From UBA685 sp002299005 (GTDB lineage: Bacteria > Pseudomonadota > Alphaproteobacteria > Puniceispirillales > Puniceispirillaceae): a stretch of DNA of 19,998 bases. Position numbers and translations under genes: made by a program. A model generated the notes under the pieces. That model saw only the letters and a program-made list of their open reading frames with translations, ran no database searches and was not told where the DNA came from. Positions within the stretch are counted from its first letter, which is position 1, and the number at the start of each line of letters is the position of its first letter. Shown one piece after another: positions 14,239-19,998 of the stretch. The DNA lies in contig CAXAAH010000025.1 in the NCBI GenBank assembly GCA_963966775.1, forward strand, positions 1-19,998, read 5' to 3'.

Positions 14239-14268
14239 CTTAAAAAATACGGCCACTTAAAAAATACG
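14239..14268. repeat. 13-base direct repeat CTTAAAAAATACG
   Basis: Two exact copies at 14239-14251 and 14256-14268 (period 17) lie in the divergent spacer between the yfgM operon and the DUF2794 gene. They may be a regulator's tandem site or a local duplication. No protein is known to me for this motif. Confidence 0.5.
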
Positions 14269-14331
14269 ATTTCCATCGCGGCACAATATCGCGGCATAAG
14301 GCGGCACAAGCAAAAAGGGCCCTGTAAATTT

Positions 14332-14661
14332 ATGAGCCAAATTCTGACACAGAGACGCAAGGACCGCCCTTTTTATTTCTCAAAACCAGAATTCACTGCG
14401 ATTGTTGCCACCTATTCGTTGCGTGTTGCCGCCGCTGAATGGCGCGATTATGCGCTTGATAACACACCCAAAACAGCCTTCTTCTCAATCTATAAAAACA
14501 GCCAAGAAACACCTGTTTTCATCATTGAAAAGCATCGCCCGCAAGGCAAGGAAGACCCGCTCTTCCTCTTGCGCGATCGCAAACGTGTGCTGGCACGCTC
14601 ATCAAAGCTGCAACGTGTGCTAGAGCATTTTGACCGCCTGCCTAAATTGGTCAAAAGCTAA
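14332..14661 (+). CDS. DUF2794 domain-containing protein
   Basis: The 109-residue protein matches the alphaproteobacterial DUF2794 pattern: FSKPEFTAIVATYSLRVAAA, then EWRDYALDNTPKTAFFSIYK (WRDYA at residues 37-41), SQETPVFIIEK and a C-terminal LQRVLEHFDRLPKL. It has no membrane segment or cysteine motif, and function is unknown. It is divergent from the yfgM operon across about 250 bases. Confidence 0.88.
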   Translation: MSQILTQRRKDRPFYFSKPEFTAIVATYSLRVAAAEWRDYALDNTPKTAFFSIYKNSQETPVFIIEKHRPQGKEDPLFLLRDRKRVLARSSKLQRVLEHFDRLPKLVKS

Positions 14662-14859
14662 AAACCGCCCTCTCCCCAGATACCCCGCTAGCGCCCTAGA
14701 GGCGAGCGGTAAGCATGTGCATATTTTGCTTAAATATTTTGCTGAAATATTTTACTGGGCCAACTATTTTTCATCTTGAACATTAGTGAATACTTTATTA
14801 GAACAAATAGTGAACAAAAAGACAGAAAACAGACCAAGATAGAGGGACAGCATAGAGAA
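14662..14859. other. Intergenic spacer with an imperfect G/C hairpin and A/T repeats
   Basis: After the DUF2794 stop there is an imperfect stem (CCGCTAGCGCC with GGCGAGCGG, about 14686-14710) that lacks a T run. It is followed by an A/T-rich stretch with the near-repeat AATATTTTGCT / AATATTTTACT (around 14730-14756). Promoter elements for the zinc-ribbon gene are probably here, but none is clear. An in-frame ATG at 14776 exists but lacks a good ribosome-binding site. Confidence 0.4.
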
Positions 14860-15141
14860 ATGGGGGCTTTTAAGAAAGAATCAACGGCGCGCACTGAACC
14901 TATCTCACCGACGCTTTTGCAAGATTTGCAACAAGAAGGGCTAGATGTGTTTTGCTGGTGCAATCGTTGCGGTCATAATGCGGAAGTCTCCCTATCTGTG
15001 TTCTTAAAACGGTTTGGCCCGCTCTATCCTGTGCCCGAGTTGGGGCAATCAATGAGGTGCAAAAATTGCCAAGCCAATGATATCGCAACGCGCCCTGCTT
15101 GGCCCTCTTATGGCGGACAAATGGCCCGTCACAACCAGTAG
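14860..15141 (+). CDS. Small zinc-ribbon protein of unknown function
   Basis: The protein has about 93 residues from the ATG at 14860. Two cysteine knuckles are visible, C34-N-R-C37 (in CWCNRCGH) and C67-K-N-C70, spaced as in a treble-clef or zinc-ribbon fold, with a conserved-looking LYPVPELG between them and RPAWPS after. It resembles small conserved alphaproteobacterial proteins, but I cannot name a family. A longer start at 14776 would add a lysine-rich segment that looks like translated spacer. The zinc-binding call is from cysteine spacing only. Confidence 0.7.
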   Translation: MGAFKKESTARTEPISPTLLQDLQQEGLDVFCWCNRCGHNAEVSLSVFLKRFGPLYPVPELGQSMRCKNCQANDIATRPAWPSYGGQMARHNQ

Positions 15142-15235
15142 CCACAACCAGCAACCATAATCGATAAATGGATATTGCGTGCGAGGCTGAAACGCATTAA
15201 AACCAGAAGAGTTAGCAAATAAGGAACCTTGAAAA

Positions 15236-15445
15236 ATGAACCAGAGTGAAATCACAAAGCTTGAAGCCTATTTGAAAAACCGTTTCAGCAATCAAGATAT
15301 TGCGCTGATTCATCGCCCGCAAGCCAGCGACTCAGTTGAATTTGAGATTGATGGCGAGACTTTGGGCATTGTCTATCGTGATGATGAAGATGGTGATGTT
15401 TGCTATCATGTCCAGCTGACGGTGCTTGCTGAAGACTTATCCTAG
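15236..15445 (+). CDS. DUF3126 family protein
   Basis: The 69-residue acidic protein fits DUF3126: EITKLEAYLKNRFSN, then the DSVEFEIDGETLGIVYRDDE core and the GDVCYHVQLTVLAEDL end. The family is small and alphaproteobacterial, of unknown function. AATAAGGAA precedes the ATG. The open frame of the next gene can be extended into its 3' end. Confidence 0.88.
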   Translation: MNQSEITKLEAYLKNRFSNQDIALIHRPQASDSVEFEIDGETLGIVYRDDEDGDVCYHVQLTVLAEDLS

Positions 15446-15503
15446 TCGCAGCCCCAGCAACAGCTTCATTTTGCGCATTCCCAACCTGTCTTTCACCTCT
15501 TTA

Positions 15504-16349
15504 ATGCCGATTGCCTTTGTGGTGATTTGGGCATCCGCCTTTATATCGGCCAAGGCGATTATTGCGGATGCGACGCCCTTTGCCGCGCTCAGCTTTCGGT
15601 TTGCGATTGTCACCAGCAGCTTTGCGCTTTTATATGTGGTGCTTGCCAGAAAACAATGGCTAACCCTGACACAGATGGGCCATGCGGCTATCACAGGAAT
15701 GCTCTTTCACGGCTTTTATCTAGGCGGTGTTTTTTGGGCCCTTAGCACAGGCCTAAGCGCCACGCTCGCCGCCTTAATTGCCTCGCTTCAGCCTATCTTT
15801 GTGGCCTTACTAGCGGGCCCGTTATTGAAAGAGGTCATTGGCCTTCGTCAATGGGGCGGCATTGTGATGGGCTTTACAGGCGCGGTGATTGTCATCGGTT
15901 TTGATATTGGCGGGGCGATACCGCTTGCCGCACTTCTTATCTGCATCGGCGCGCTTGGCTCTTCGATTATTGGCACCTTGTACCAAAAGAAATTTGGCCA
16001 AGATTTGCCGCTTATCCCTTCTAATATCATGCAGGCATTTGCGGCAACATTACTTCATTTACTGCTTATCAGCTTGTTTGAGATGCCGTCTATCAACTTT
16101 ACCCCTAACTTTATCACCGGCATGGCATGGCAGATACTCGCTGTGTCTTTTGGGGCTTATGTGATGCTGATGGTGCTGTTAAAGCGCGGCACGGCGAACC
16201 AAACATCTAGCCTGCTATTTCTCGTCGCACCGATTGCCGCTTTGCAAGCATGGCTCGTACTAGGCGAGCTATTAACGCTTGCTGATATAGCTGGCCTTTG
16301 CCTTGCTTCTATTGGGGTGTTTATTGCCACCAGACGACCGCAAGCCTAG
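15504..16349 (+). CDS. EamA-domain (DMT superfamily) permease
   Basis: The protein has about 281 residues and roughly ten membrane helices in two EamA repeats, the first starting MPIAFVVIWASAFISAKAI and the second around LAALLICIGALGSSIIGTLYQ. Typical features are SLQPIFVALLAGPLL near the end of repeat 1 and FLVAPIAALQAWLVLGELLT in repeat 2. DMT permeases move amino acids, nucleosides or other small metabolites; the substrate is unknown. The start is not settled. The ATG at 15504 begins just before the first helix but lacks a Shine-Dalgarno, and in-frame TTG codons at 15471 and 15426 are alternatives, the last overlapping DUF3126. Confidence 0.87.
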   Translation: MPIAFVVIWASAFISAKAIIADATPFAALSFRFAIVTSSFALLYVVLARKQWLTLTQMGHAAITGMLFHGFYLGGVFWALSTGLSATLAALIASLQPIFVALLAGPLLKEVIGLRQWGGIVMGFTGAVIVIGFDIGGAIPLAALLICIGALGSSIIGTLYQKKFGQDLPLIPSNIMQAFAATLLHLLLISLFEMPSINFTPNFITGMAWQILAVSFGAYVMLMVLLKRGTANQTSSLLFLVAPIAALQAWLVLGELLTLADIAGLCLASIGVFIATRRPQA

Positions 16350-16355
16350 CCGCCC

Positions 16356-16766
16356 TTAATCGGACGCTACCGCCTGCTCTACATTGGCTTGGACGATGAT
16401 ATCATCAATCAGACCATTCGCCAGCAACTCGCCCATCTCGCCAGGCTCAATAAAGATGCCAAATTTATCAGACCCGTAGAGGTTCGCCGGCACCCAGCCA
16501 AAGGCAAAGGGTGTCTTTTTCGAAAAACACTGTTTGGCCATCGTCATAAGCTCTTCGGCATCTTGATAATCATGACTAACGGCAAGCGCGGCGGCATGTG
16601 GACGTGGGCGACCGCCAGCCACTGACATTTTCACTTCCATCGTGATAATCAAATTGCGCGCATCCATTTTCGCCTGATAGACCGATAGCTGGCCTTGATA
16701 ATCCTCACTCAGTTCAGCAAGGCTGACAATATGACATTGCGGGGCTGATAGGTCCAAATCACTCAT
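16356..16766 (-). CDS. Hypothetical protein, 136 residues
   Basis: I do not recognise the family. The protein is soluble with no signal peptide. It has alternating strands and helices, with the stretches LIITMEVKMSVAGGRPRP, KKTPFAFGWVPANLYGSDKFGIFIEPGEMG and a C-terminal helix. GAAGAG precedes the ATG. It is convergent with the EamA gene (six bases between stops) and divergent from the spacer that holds the CATG repeats and small reading frame. Confidence 0.7.
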   Translation of the reverse strand: MSDLDLSAPQCHIVSLAELSEDYQGQLSVYQAKMDARNLIITMEVKMSVAGGRPRPHAAALAVSHDYQDAEELMTMAKQCFSKKTPFAFGWVPANLYGSDKFGIFIEPGEMGELLANGLIDDIIVQANVEQAVASD

Positions 16767-16871
16767 AGCTAGGTCTCTTCAATTACTGGTGCGCGTATCG
16801 AGGTCTGAGCTATAGCACAAATGATTGATAATAATCACGCGCTTTATATCGCTCATCTCTCTATAAGCCCG

Positions 16872-16925
16872 CATGCCCCACGCATGTCCGGCCCACATGC
16901 CCCACCCACATGCCTCACCCACATG
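16872..16925. repeat. Minisatellite-like CATG-C-rich tandem repeat (13-base period)
   Basis: CATG occurs at 16872, 16883, 16896, 16909 and 16922, giving steps of 11, 13, 13 and 13. The unit is close to CATGCCCCACCCA, with decay in the first units. It lies in a spacer upstream of a small reading frame. This is too short and degenerate to be a CRISPR. Confidence 0.65.
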
Positions 16926-17015
16926 GCGGAAAACAAGATGGCCGAGCCTTGTGCCACGCGCCTTATTACGGTTCTCTTTAAGGCAGGTTTAACAATCATG
17001 AAAGGAGGTGGTCCA

Positions 17016-17105
17016 ATGTCTAATGTTGCGATCCTTAAAACATCAGCTGGCTTTGTAACTTTATCTGAGGAGCAATCTTCTCTGAAAGGTGCCAGCCACG
17101 TTTAG
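17016..17105 (+). CDS. Small reading frame (29 codons) with an exceptionally strong Shine-Dalgarno
   Basis: The peptide begins MSNVAILKTSAGFVTLSEEQ and ends with TAG. Directly upstream, AAAGGAGGTGGTCC (17001-17014) can pair with the whole 3' tail of alphaproteobacterial 16S rRNA (one G-U pair), with normal spacing of the GGAGG core to the ATG. A strong terminator follows at 17162-17196. This is far better initiation sequence than most genes in the window have. The longer in-frame start at 16821 is rejected because it would translate the repeats. It could be a functional microprotein, a leader peptide, or the visible part of an RNA. I recognise no family. Confidence 0.5.
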   Translation: MSNVAILKTSAGFVTLSEEQSSLKGASHV

Positions 17106-17161
17106 GTGACTGATACGATCAAGCACCAAACAAAGCGATGTTTGTGTGATTACAAGATGAG

Positions 17162-17196
17162 AAAGGCACCCTTTTCGATATAGGGTGCCTTTTTTT
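17162..17196 (+). terminator. Strong rho-independent terminator after the small reading frame
   Basis: AAAGGCACCC and GGGTGCCTTT pair fully around an 11-base loop, and the plus strand continues as a run of T to 17196. On the minus strand the stem is followed by TTTCTC, so it could partly terminate the convergent LysE-family transcript too. Confidence 0.85.
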
Positions 17197-17216
17197 ATGG
17201 GCTCGAAACCCGCCCC

Positions 17217-17813
17217 TTATTGCGCCAATGCCCATAGGACAACCGCGACCGTCAATAAGATAAGCGAGCGATTTAACAAAAGGCTTGTGCCCATTTGGGT
17301 CTTTAACAACGCCCCTGCCCAACACCACAAGCCATGAAAGACAATCTGGGCAACAAAAAAGCTCAAAGGGGCGAGGGCATAACGCTCAAAGGCTGTATCA
17401 AACCCCACAATAAATTGCGTATAAGCAAGAGACGCCATCACCCATGCTTTGGGGTTGAGGGGATGGACCACGAGACCTTGCAAAAACCGCATTGGCGCGA
17501 TTTTCTGTGCGCCCTTGCCGCCATTATGCCACCCACGAAAAGCGAGATAACAGAGATAAGCCGCTGAGATAAATGAGAAAATTGTCGCCGCCAGAGGCAC
17601 AGAGACTAACACCGCGCCAAAGCCAAAGCTGATCGCAAAATTCACAACCAGCGCGCCCCCAAGCAGGCCACCCAAAAAGCCCATATTCGCCCGAAAGCCA
17701 TAGGCCGCCCCTGCGGACATAGCCAGCAAATTAGCTGGCCCCGGCGTGCCTACCATCAAACTAATAAATGCCCATAGACCAAAATAGGGGGCGAGTGTGT
17801 CAAATATCAGCAT
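17217..17813 (-). CDS. LysE/RhtB family amino-acid exporter
   Basis: The 198-residue protein has about six membrane segments. The family signatures are visible: VGTPGPANLLAMSAGAAYGF near the N-terminus (about residues 22-41) and HPLNPKAWVMA in the middle. LysE-type permeases export amino acids or related compounds; the substrate is not predictable. The ATG follows the GST stop after only two bases, so the two are co-transcribed and probably coupled. Confidence 0.9.
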   Translation of the reverse strand: MLIFDTLAPYFGLWAFISLMVGTPGPANLLAMSAGAAYGFRANMGFLGGLLGGALVVNFAISFGFGAVLVSVPLAATIFSFISAAYLCYLAFRGWHNGGKGAQKIAPMRFLQGLVVHPLNPKAWVMASLAYTQFIVGFDTAFERYALAPLSFFVAQIVFHGLWCWAGALLKTQMGTSLLLNRSLILLTVAVVLWALAQ

Positions 17814-17815
17814 GA

Positions 17816-18490
17816 TTATTTGGGCGCCGTGCGATACGGCTCTTCAAAATCAAGAAACACATCCTCAGCCAGCGCATCCTTATACCAGCTTTGCACCGCC
17901 TCATGCGATAAGACACGCGCCTGATAGGCCGCTAGCGTCTTTGAGACTGGCAAGCCATAGGTCTGAATACGCGTCATCACAGGCGCATAAAACGCATCTG
18001 CGGCAGTAAAATCACCAAACAAATACCCCTCACCCAGATAAGGCGCAAATAATGTCTCAAGGCGCGCCATATCATCACGCAGCCCCTTATGCTCAGCATA
18101 TAATCGCTTGCCGACATCTGTCAAATCAACCCCGATATTCATCAGGCAATGCGTGCGCAAGTCTGAAAAGCCTGAATGCATGATAGCGGCCAATTCGCGC
18201 GCTTTGGCACGGGCAAGCCGCTCTTCTGGCCAAATGCCTGCCTCTGGATAGGCCTCATACAGATAGTCAGCAATCGCAAGGCTATCACCGATGAGCGTGC
18301 CCTCTGCCGCCAAGGCTGGCACGGTGGCAGACGCATGGAGGCCTGCCATCGTCTTTTTGAACTCATGATGCGCGTCAAACCCATCAAAGGGCACAAGGAT
18401 TTCTTCAAAATCAATCCCGCAAGCACGCAGTAAAACCCATGGCCGCATGGACCAAGAGGAATATGTTTTATTGCCGATATAGAGCTTCAT
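17816..18490 (-). CDS. Glutathione S-transferase family protein
   Basis: The 224-residue protein has an N-terminal thioredoxin-like domain and a C-terminal helical domain. The start MKLYIGNKTYSSWSMRPW has the SSW active-site-type motif (residues 11-13), a pattern shared with a YfcF/maleylacetoacetate isomerase-like group. SATVPALAAEGTLIGDSLAIADYL supplies the cis-Pro (VP) and the D-S that contact glutathione. The C-terminal FGDFTAADAFYAPVMTRI is the conserved N-capping segment. AAAGGA precedes the ATG. It is the first gene of the pair with LysE. Confidence 0.9.
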   Translation of the reverse strand: MKLYIGNKTYSSWSMRPWVLLRACGIDFEEILVPFDGFDAHHEFKKTMAGLHASATVPALAAEGTLIGDSLAIADYLYEAYPEAGIWPEERLARAKARELAAIMHSGFSDLRTHCLMNIGVDLTDVGKRLYAEHKGLRDDMARLETLFAPYLGEGYLFGDFTAADAFYAPVMTRIQTYGLPVSKTLAAYQARVLSHEAVQSWYKDALAEDVFLDFEEPYRTAPK

Positions 18491-18520
18491 AAGCCGTCCT
18501 TTCCCCCACCGCCTTTGCGG

Positions 18521-19054
18521 CTAGTGGTCTTTGTGTGATGTGTGACCGTCTTGCCAAAATGGCACCATCGCATGCCACACCCCATCGCGCAAAAAGCGAT
18601 GATAACATGCGGCCACAATATGGATGCCGATAAACCAATAGCTTGCGAGGACAAATAATTCATGCAGGCCCACCACGCCTTGGATTAACCAGCCATCCTC
18701 AAAACCAAGCCAAAAGACCAGCCCTATCAGCAAACCTGAGAGCGCAATGCCCGCAAGGCTTACATACATGGCGCCATGCACAATCCGTGCCGCCAGCTTT
18801 TGGACAGGGGGCGTTGTGGCTGGCAAGGCAGATGTTTGCGTGCGCTTCATATAGGCAAAACGCACCCCTAGCAGGAGGACAAACACCCCGGCAAAGACGA
18901 CCTCAAAGCGCAGAAGATCGCTATCTGCCAGCTGGTCAAGATCATCAATCTGCTTTGCCACCCCATAGGCAAACAGCCCCACAAACCCCCAATGAAACAG
19001 CTTCGCCAGACGACTATAATGGGCGCTAGGCTGCGGGGGTGATGTATCGCTCAT
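18521..19054 (-). CDS. Cytochrome b561 family protein
   Basis: The 177-residue membrane protein has four to five helices. Candidate heme ligands are H21 in LAKLFHWGF, H in RIVHGAMYVSL, and H in VGLHELFVL and IGIHIVAACYHRF, the standard bacterial b561 arrangement. Such proteins transfer electrons across or within the inner membrane, for example from quinol to superoxide or to partner reductases. The ATG at 19054 follows GGAGAG; the ATG at 19060 is less well placed. No partner such as a YceI-like protein is next to it. Confidence 0.9.
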   Translation of the reverse strand: MSDTSPPQPSAHYSRLAKLFHWGFVGLFAYGVAKQIDDLDQLADSDLLRFEVVFAGVFVLLLGVRFAYMKRTQTSALPATTPPVQKLAARIVHGAMYVSLAGIALSGLLIGLVFWLGFEDGWLIQGVVGLHELFVLASYWFIGIHIVAACYHRFLRDGVWHAMVPFWQDGHTSHKDH

Positions 19055-19164
19055 AAACAACTCTCCGGGGGCTTTGTGTCTATAAGCTAAAGCCTAGCGC
19101 ATAAACGCCGCTAGCGACAATCGGAAATGGGGCTGGGGTGCTGGGCGGTGTTTTGGATATTTGC

Positions 19165-19869
19165 TTATTTGTTCGTATGATCCACTACGTATTGTCTCCA
19201 ACCCGCCTTTTTCTTACCCCCCTTTGAAAACATAGCAATTTCGATTTCCTCACTAGATGTATTGAGCTTGGATGCTAATTCTTTTACGTAGCTACAATAA
19301 GTTTCATAGTTCTTAACGCAATTCCACTTGTTAACTTGGCCGGCGTCAGAGAGGTAAACTATATTTTCACCTGTAAGCAAATTAATAGATTTAGATGTCC
19401 ACTGATCCATAATGTCGCCATTATGAGACGGCTCGCAAAAGAAGATTAGCTTTGTAAAATATGCGGCCCCCATACCCAGTGGTTTGGGCTGTTTCCAAAT
19501 TTGATCAAAACGCTTATAGGCGTCGAAAGGTGTCAAAATATCAGAGCGCATATCTCTTATAATTGGCTCTATTTCTTTGAAGCGATTAAATAACATGACG
19601 CCATGATTTCTTCTTTGCACTCCCCAAGCCATAATCGCCACCGCGCATTCCCAGTCTCTCCACCCGCTTTCGAATTGGCATAATTCTTTTAACTGGGTAC
19701 GTGTCATTTGACCCTGCGGAAGCTCGGTAACTGGATAATTTTTGTCTAATTGCGGTGACACATCCCCCCACCACTTTTTGATATCAAAACCAACTAATTG
19801 TTCTTTTTTCGTTGCATCGGGCAGATGCCGACAAAAAACCTCTAAATGCTCTTCTACAAATGCATTCAT
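19165..19869 (-). CDS. OGG-fold (8-oxoguanine DNA glycosylase-like) protein
   Basis: The protein has 234 residues. The ATG at 19869 is preceded by GGAGGGGAAGAGAG, better than the ATG at 19905. The middle holds AIMAWGVQRRNHG (about residues 78-90), then LGMGAAYFTKLIFFC (131-145), resembling the helix-hairpin-helix of glycosylases with K140 as a possible catalytic lysine, and IMDQWTSKSINLL (153-165) with D155 as the possible partner Asp. From memory this matches a family named for the OGG fold that is scattered in accessory DNA. Whether it repairs oxidised guanine or serves another role is not shown. The gene is richer in A/T, with different codon use from its neighbours, suggesting transfer. 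Family call moderate; function inferred. Confidence 0.55.
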   Translation of the reverse strand: MNAFVEEHLEVFCRHLPDATKKEQLVGFDIKKWWGDVSPQLDKNYPVTELPQGQMTRTQLKELCQFESGWRDWECAVAIMAWGVQRRNHGVMLFNRFKEIEPIIRDMRSDILTPFDAYKRFDQIWKQPKPLGMGAAYFTKLIFFCEPSHNGDIMDQWTSKSINLLTGENIVYLSDAGQVNKWNCVKNYETYCSYVKELASKLNTSSEEIEIAMFSKGGKKKAGWRQYVVDHTNK

Positions 19870-19911
19870 CTCTCTTCCCCTCCCAAATAATTTTGCCGCA
19901 AACACACAGCT

Positions 19912-19998
19912 TTACGCGCGTCTTTTAGGACGCGGCACTAATGCACCGTTACAATTTGGACAAATATGGTCTGTTGCCTTTGCGCAATTCGGGCAAAA
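19912..19998 (-). CDS. 3' end of a DUF1272-like zinc-ribbon protein (partial)
   Basis: The last 28 codons before the TAA at 19914-19912 are in the window; the start lies beyond the right edge. Two C-P-N-C knuckles separated by nine residues and a basic end (ALVPRPKRRA) are visible. This resembles the C-terminus of DUF1272 proteins, which end in CPNCGGG...RPIRP. It is on the same strand as the OGG-fold gene, 42 bases upstream of it, and could be in one transcript. Confidence 0.5.
   Translation of the reverse strand, partial: FCPNCAKATDHICPNCNGALVPRPKRRA

Noticed and set aside
16872..16925. Regularly spaced CATG repeats as a CRISPR array
   Set aside because: The units are 11-13 bases with no unique spacers of normal length and no cas genes nearby; this is a short tandem repeat.
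16821..17015. Upstream extension of the 29-codon frame to 94 codons
   Set aside because: The extension runs through the CATG repeats, has odd His/Pro-rich composition and no ribosome-binding site at 16821, while 17016 has an outstanding one.
18643..19029. 128-codon plus-strand frame opposite the cytochrome b561 gene
   Set aside because: It is antisense to a clear b561 gene, is rich in Pro, Gln, His and Arg as frame shadows are, and has no ribosome-binding site.

Overview
The window is chromosomal DNA of an alphaproteobacterium. The lineage call rests on families that are largely alphaproteobacterial (DUF2794, DUF3126, MmcB, the DUF1127 protein with a linked CCUCCUCCC-loop RNA, and the N-terminus of the YfgM-like protein). 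The moderate base composition, compact layout and gene set would suit a marine SAR116-like bacterium, but that placement is inference. Most of the window is dense core genome with short spacers. The last kilobase (about 19.1-20.0 kb) is visibly richer in A/T and looks accessory.

Layout. 1-1965 (minus) is a MoxR ATPase / DUF58 / probable transglutaminase operon that runs off the left edge. A 196 bp divergent spacer with a strong inverted repeat separates it from a PhnZ-like HD-domain protein (plus). 2761-4784 (minus) holds a secreted FecR-domain protein and a small SET-domain protein. A gene-free, very A/T-rich stretch (4785-5223) precedes a DUF1127 gene. About 43 bases after that gene lies a perfect 7 bp stem whose 9-base loop is exactly CCTCCTCCC, followed by a rho-independent terminator. 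This is the arrangement of the Rhodobacter CcsR ('cuckoo') small RNAs downstream of the DUF1127 protein CcaF1, and it is the most interesting element here. 5539-6683 (minus) holds MmcB and a SOUL heme-binding protein, the latter divergent from a group I truncated hemoglobin. A TSUP/TauE-type permease follows.

8027-9509 (plus) is a run of four small genes (DUF188, DUF952, an unknown, a VOC protein), then a convergent tRNA-Val(GAC) with its own promoter and terminator, then an N-formylglutamate amidohydrolase. 10676-14080 (minus) is the conserved yfgM-bamB-der operon: a membrane-anchored TPR protein, the BamB outer-membrane assembly lipoprotein and the ribosome-assembly GTPase Der. Der has an unusual G4 motif in its second GTPase domain. 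14332-16349 (plus) carries DUF2794, a small zinc-ribbon protein, DUF3126 and an EamA permease. 16356-16766 (minus) is an unrecognised protein. Between it and a LysE/GST pair lie a minisatellite-like repeat and a 29-codon reading frame whose Shine-Dalgarno sequence pairs with almost the whole 16S tail, followed by a strong terminator. A cytochrome b561 gene closes the core part. The right end holds a protein resembling the OGG-fold (8-oxoguanine glycosylase-like) family and the tail of a DUF1272-like zinc-ribbon gene.

The operons are mostly housekeeping: envelope assembly and ribosome maturation, transport, heme and oxygen handling, and stress response. No phage, transposon, integrase or CRISPR array is visible.
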